DNA from: Vulcanimicrobiota bacterium | GTDB lineage: Bacteria; Vulcanimicrobiota; Vulcanimicrobiia; Vulcanimicrobiales; Vulcanimicrobiaceae | DNA: 15,915 nt | Direction: 5' to 3' | Assembly: GCA_014304965.1 (NCBI GenBank) | Contig: JACRTZ010000237.1 | Coordinates: 1 to 15,915, forward strand | Shown here: piece after piece, positions 13,265-15,915 of the stretch | Layout: each line of letters starts with the position of its first letter | Position numbering within the stretch: the stretch's first letter is position 1 | Position numbers and translations under genes: made by a program | Notes under the pieces: generated by a model | What the model was told of the DNA's origin: nothing | What the model saw: the letters and a program-made list of their open reading frames with translations, nothing else | Databases searched by the model: none

Positions 13265-14113
13265 ATGCGGCGCTGGTTTTTCACGTTTTCCCTTGTTTTC
13301 ACAGTTTGCCTCGCGGCGCTCTCGGCGCGCGCCGATGCTGCCGGTCCGAAATGTCCGGTCAAGGCGCCGGCCGATCTCGTAACGGCCGGAACGCTGACGA
13401 TCGGCACGGCGTTCACGACGCCGCCGCAGAACTTTATGGTAGAGAATCAGGCGACCGGCAGCGACGTCGAAATCGGGGCCGCGATCGCCCAACAGATGTG
13501 CTTGAAACCCGAGTACGTAAATCAGGCGTTCGCGGGCTTGTTTCCGAGCTTGAACGCGAAGAAATTCGACGTCGTCATTGCGGCCGCCGGCATCACGGCC
13601 GCGCGGCAAGAGGCCTTCGATTTCGTTCCGTACTTTTTGGGCGGCCTGCGTCTCATTACGAAGACCGCGAGCGGCCTCAAGATCAACGACGAGATGCAGG
13701 CATGCGGCCATTCGATCGGCGCGCTCGCCGGTTCGGTTGAGGATCGCGACCTCGCAAAGTACAAGGGCAACTGCCCGGCCGGCAAAGCGATGGACGTGAA
13801 GACGTATCCGAGCAACGGTGAAGTCATCGAGCAGTTGCGCAAGGGAACGATCGAAATCGCGTTCATCGACTGGCCGCTAGCCGCGTACACGGTGGAGAAG
13901 AGCAACAAAGAGTTCATGATTGCGAGCCCCGTGCTCACGGGCGAACCGCCGGGCGAGCCGCGCCATAAAGAAGGCATCGCCGTTCGCAAGGGCAACGCCG
14001 AGCTGCAAAAAGCGATCGCCGAAGCGCTTGCGAATATCGAGAAGAACAAGACGTACGACAAGATTCTCAAAAAGTGGAATCTTGAAGAAGGCGACATTCG
14101 CAAGGTCAGCTAG
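13265..14113 (+). CDS. Amino-acid ABC transporter substrate-binding protein (family 3)
   Basis: Periplasmic receptor of a polar-amino-acid ABC importer, 282 aa. An N-terminal signal peptide (MRRWFFTFSLVFTVCLAALS, then ARADA with likely cleavage near 25) precedes a family 3 (SBP_bac_3) fold: LVTAGTLTIGTAFTTPP (38-54), SDVEIGAAIAQQM (66-78), FPSLNAKKFDVVIAAAGIT (93-111), ARQEAFDFVPYF (113-124), IEIAFIDWPLAAYTVEK (196-212) and a C-terminal KNKTYDKILKKWNL. Asp102 and Arg114 correspond to conserved ligand-contact positions of the family. Four cysteines (30, 79, 147, 170) allow two disulfides. The start is set by GGAGG six bases upstream. It is the first gene of an ABC operon with permease and ATPase directly downstream. 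Exact amino acid unknown. Confidence 0.93.
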   Translation: MRRWFFTFSLVFTVCLAALSARADAAGPKCPVKAPADLVTAGTLTIGTAFTTPPQNFMVENQATGSDVEIGAAIAQQMCLKPEYVNQAFAGLFPSLNAKKFDVVIAAAGITAARQEAFDFVPYFLGGLRLITKTASGLKINDEMQACGHSIGALAGSVEDRDLAKYKGNCPAGKAMDVKTYPSNGEVIEQLRKGTIEIAFIDWPLAAYTVEKSNKEFMIASPVLTGEPPGEPRHKEGIAVRKGNAELQKAIAEALANIEKNKTYDKILKKWNLEEGDIRKVS

Positions 14114-14124
14114 GCCACGGACCG

Positions 14125-14868
14125 CTGAAGTTCGACTTTGAGATCTTCCGGCATCTCCTGTTTTCGCGGGAGTTCTTTAACCCTGCGCTGACGACGTTCT
14201 GGATCACGCTCGCCGCGATGGCGATCGGGGTGACGCTGGGCCTGCTGGGCGCGCTCGGCGCGATTTCGAAGTTTCGGCCGGTCCGTTTTCTCGTCGGCGC
14301 GTATCTTTGGATTTTTCGCGGCACGCCCGTGATCGTGCAGATCATCTTCTGGTACGACGCAACCGCCGAACTGACCAATAACCGGATCAATCTTTCCTCC
14401 CTCGTTGCGGGGGTACTCGCGCTTGGCGTCAACGAGGGCGCGTACATGACCGAGATCATTCGCGCCGGCTTGATTTCGGTGGACCGGGGACAACTGGAAG
14501 CCGCGCGTTCGCTCGGGATGCCGTACGGGCTTGCGATGCGGCGGATCGTGATTCCGCAAGCGATTCGCGTCATTCTGCCGCCGACCGGCAATCAGTTCAT
14601 CGGCATGCTTAAGACGACATCGCTGCTATTCACGATCGCCGTTCCGGAAATCTACGCGACCGGCGTCAACCTGTACAGCGCAAATTTCCGGTATTTCGAG
14701 GTCTTGAGCGTCGTCAGCATCTGGTATCTGATGCTGACGAGCATCCTAACGTTCGCGCAGCGTCGCCTCGAACGTCACTTCGGGTACGACCGGGTGACGG
14801 TCGGACGGTCGGGCGACGGGGTGTTAGCGCGAATGTTCGGCATCGGCGCCGGCCGCGGAGCACGCTAG
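14125..14868 (+). CDS. Amino-acid ABC transporter permease (HisM/GlnP family), probable CTG start
   Basis: Inner-membrane permease of the polar-amino-acid importer. Motifs are YLWIFRGTPVIVQIIFW (60-76) and the ATPase-contact EAA loop EAARSLGMPYGLAMRRIVIP starting at residue 125. The first ATG in frame is at 14218 and would remove the N-terminal 31 residues. Those bases are clearly coding: they read LKFDFEIFRHLLF and then the first half of a membrane helix, matching the usual family N-terminus M-K-F-D-x-x-x. No ATG, GTG or TTG occurs in frame between the upstream stop (14083-14085) and 14218, so CTG at 14125, 11 bases after the binding-protein stop, is the best start. It gives 247 aa. The alternative is a start at 14218 with a truncated first helix. 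Confidence 0.88.
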   Translation: MKFDFEIFRHLLFSREFFNPALTTFWITLAAMAIGVTLGLLGALGAISKFRPVRFLVGAYLWIFRGTPVIVQIIFWYDATAELTNNRINLSSLVAGVLALGVNEGAYMTEIIRAGLISVDRGQLEAARSLGMPYGLAMRRIVIPQAIRVILPPTGNQFIGMLKTTSLLFTIAVPEIYATGVNLYSANFRYFEVLSVVSIWYLMLTSILTFAQRRLERHFGYDRVTVGRSGDGVLARMFGIGAGRGAR

Positions 14869-14873
14869 CCGCC

Positions 14874-15635
14874 ATGGCGCTCGTCGAGATTCGCGACGTC
14901 CACAAACGCTTTGGCGAACACGAGGTGCTGCGCGGCATTACGCTCGACATCGAGGCGGGAGAGGTTGTCTGCCTGTTGGGCCCGAGCGGGAGCGGCAAGA
15001 CGACGCTGCTACGCTGCATCAACCATCTCGAGAAGATCGAGGGCGGCACGATTCGCGTTGACGGCGAATTGGTCGGTTACCGGCTCACGTCCAAGGGTGC
15101 GCTGCGCGAAGAGACGGACCGCGTTATTGCCGCGCGCCGGGCCCACATCGGGATGGTTTTTCAGCGGTTCAATCTGTTCGCGCACCTCGATGCGCTCGCC
15201 AACGTCTGCGAAGCGCCCGTACACGTGCTCGGCCGCAGCCGCGCTGCGGCGCGCGAGCGCGGCGTCCAGTTACTCGAAAACGTCGGGCTGGGCGCCAAGC
15301 TGCACGCGTACCCGCACGAACTGTCCGGCGGTCAGCAGCAGCGCGTCGCGATCGCTCGCGCGCTCGCGATGGATCCGAAACTGATGCTGTTCGACGAGCC
15401 GACTTCCGCGCTCGATCCCGAACTGGTTGGCGAGGTGTTGGAGACGATGAAGTCGCTCGCAGCCGGCGGCATGACGATGATCGTCGTGACGCACGAAACC
15501 GGTTTTGCGCGCGAGGTCGCTCACCGTGTCGTCATGATGGACGAGGGCCGCGTGATCGAAGAAGCTCCCCCGGTTCAATTCTTCGATGCCCCCGCGCAGC
15601 CGCGCACCCGCGCGTTTTTGTCAAAGATTCTGTAG
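14874..15635 (+). CDS. Amino-acid ABC transporter ATP-binding protein (GlnQ/HisP family)
   Basis: Cytoplasmic ATPase of the polar-amino-acid importer, 253 aa, full length for the family. All nucleotide-binding motifs are intact: Walker A GPSGSGKT (36-43), Q-loop Gln97 in VFQRFNLF, signature LSGGQQQRVAIARAL (150-164), Walker B LMLFDEPTSALDPE (170-183) and switch His207 (VVTHETGFA). Residues 60-90 carry the short insertion (DGELVGYRLTSKGALREETD) seen in GlnQ/HisP-like members. The start ATG follows the permease stop by five bases, with GGAG at 14857-14860 as a distant ribosome site. Confidence 0.96.
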   Translation: MALVEIRDVHKRFGEHEVLRGITLDIEAGEVVCLLGPSGSGKTTLLRCINHLEKIEGGTIRVDGELVGYRLTSKGALREETDRVIAARRAHIGMVFQRFNLFAHLDALANVCEAPVHVLGRSRAAARERGVQLLENVGLGAKLHAYPHELSGGQQQRVAIARALAMDPKLMLFDEPTSALDPELVGEVLETMKSLAAGGMTMIVVTHETGFAREVAHRVVMMDEGRVIEEAPPVQFFDAPAQPRTRAFLSKIL

Positions 15636-15638
15636 GCG

Positions 15639-15915
15639 GTGCGGTCAGCGGTCGCTGCTCTCGTCATGTGCTTGACGCTCGGCGGCGCGCAGGCGCTCAA
15701 GCCGCAAGACACTCGCGTGATTAAGGGCATTTCGCTCCAGGCACACGTGCATTGTGGGACGCTGGACTGCGGTGCGTACGATGTTCAGCCGTTTGTGCGC
15801 ACGCGTTCGCGTTTCGGCACCGGCTGTTTCGGAAACGTTCCTCCGGGCACGACCCCGAACCCCAGGCCGCCGCCGGAAAGTTATCTTGTGAAAGACGTCG
15901 GGAAGCCTGGATTTC
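15639..15915 (+). CDS. Unrecognised secreted protein, 3' partial
   Basis: A frame open from GTG 15639 to the window end (92 residues visible), three bases after the ATPase stop. The first 19 residues form a good Sec signal peptide (MRSAVAALVMCLTLGGAQA, with A-Q-A before the likely cut), followed by a polar stretch with HCGTLDCG (38-45), a further Cys at 63 and a proline-rich run TTPNPRPPPE (71-80). I do not recognise the family. Its position as a possible fourth gene of the ABC operon suggests a periplasmic or extracytoplasmic role, perhaps connected to the transported compound, but nothing in the visible sequence shows it. An internal ATG at 15666 is a poorer start because it would break the signal peptide. 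Confidence 0.55.
   Translation, partial: MRSAVAALVMCLTLGGAQALKPQDTRVIKGISLQAHVHCGTLDCGAYDVQPFVRTRSRFGTGCFGNVPPGTTPNPRPPPESYLVKDVGKPGF

Noticed and set aside
1..15915. tRNA/rRNA genes, CRISPR repeats, insertion sequences, toxin-antitoxin or phage-defence genes
   Set aside because: No regularly spaced repeats, transposase motifs or structural RNA signatures were seen, and nearly all sequence is accounted for by metabolic and transport genes.

Overview
The window is a dense stretch of chromosome from a GC-rich bacterium, with fourteen protein genes, no RNA genes, and no mobile element, CRISPR array or phage signal that I can see. Start codons are varied (ATG, GTG, a TTG and probably a CTG). Gene ends overlap by 1-8 bases in many places, and long antisense reading frames lie over the real genes, as expected at high GC. 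Solute-uptake and catabolic genes dominate, which suggests a free-living heterotroph such as a soil or plant-associated bacterium. The phylum cannot be fixed from this window. Tripartite tricarboxylate transporters (TctABC) are commonest in Proteobacteria, but a GC-rich candidate phylum such as Eremiobacterota is equally possible.

Region 1 (1-4258, + strand) is a nitrogen-compound catabolic cluster. It holds the 3' part of an NCS1-family nucleobase/hydantoin/allantoin-type permease, a class III PLP aminotransferase of the AGXT2/beta-alanine type overlapping it by ATGA, a monofunctional proline dehydrogenase, and an isochorismatase-fold hydrolase whose nucleophilic cysteine position is valine. 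It ends four bases from a convergent gene.

Region 2 (4263-11043, - strand, read right to left) is a seven-gene operon: crotonase-family protein, family III (CaiB/BaiF) CoA-transferase, FCD-type GntR regulator, TctA, TctB, MmgE/PrpD-family protein and TauD/TfdA-family Fe(II)/2-oxoglutarate dioxygenase. The first six genes are joined by stop/start overlaps or a one-base gap. The seventh follows after 20 bases with a strong Shine-Dalgarno site.

Region 3 (11044-11169) is the divergent control region. It has an AT-rich island with a 14-bp perfect palindrome and repeated 9-mers, then an 11-bp GC-rich hairpin in the leader of the rightward transcript.

Region 4 (11170-13178, + strand) has tctC, the periplasmic binding protein that completes the TctAB transporter, overlapping by one base a YeiH/COG2855 'putative sulfate exporter'. 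Regions 2-4 look like one regulon that imports a carboxylate, activates it with CoA and modifies it. A dioxygenase of the family that releases sulfite from sulfonates together with a YeiH-type exporter makes an organosulfonate possible. An unsaturated di- or tricarboxylate of the itaconate/mesaconate kind is the main alternative.

Region 5 (13265-15915, + strand) is a polar-amino-acid ABC transporter (binding protein, permease, ATPase), followed three bases later by the start of an unrecognised secreted protein cut by the window end.
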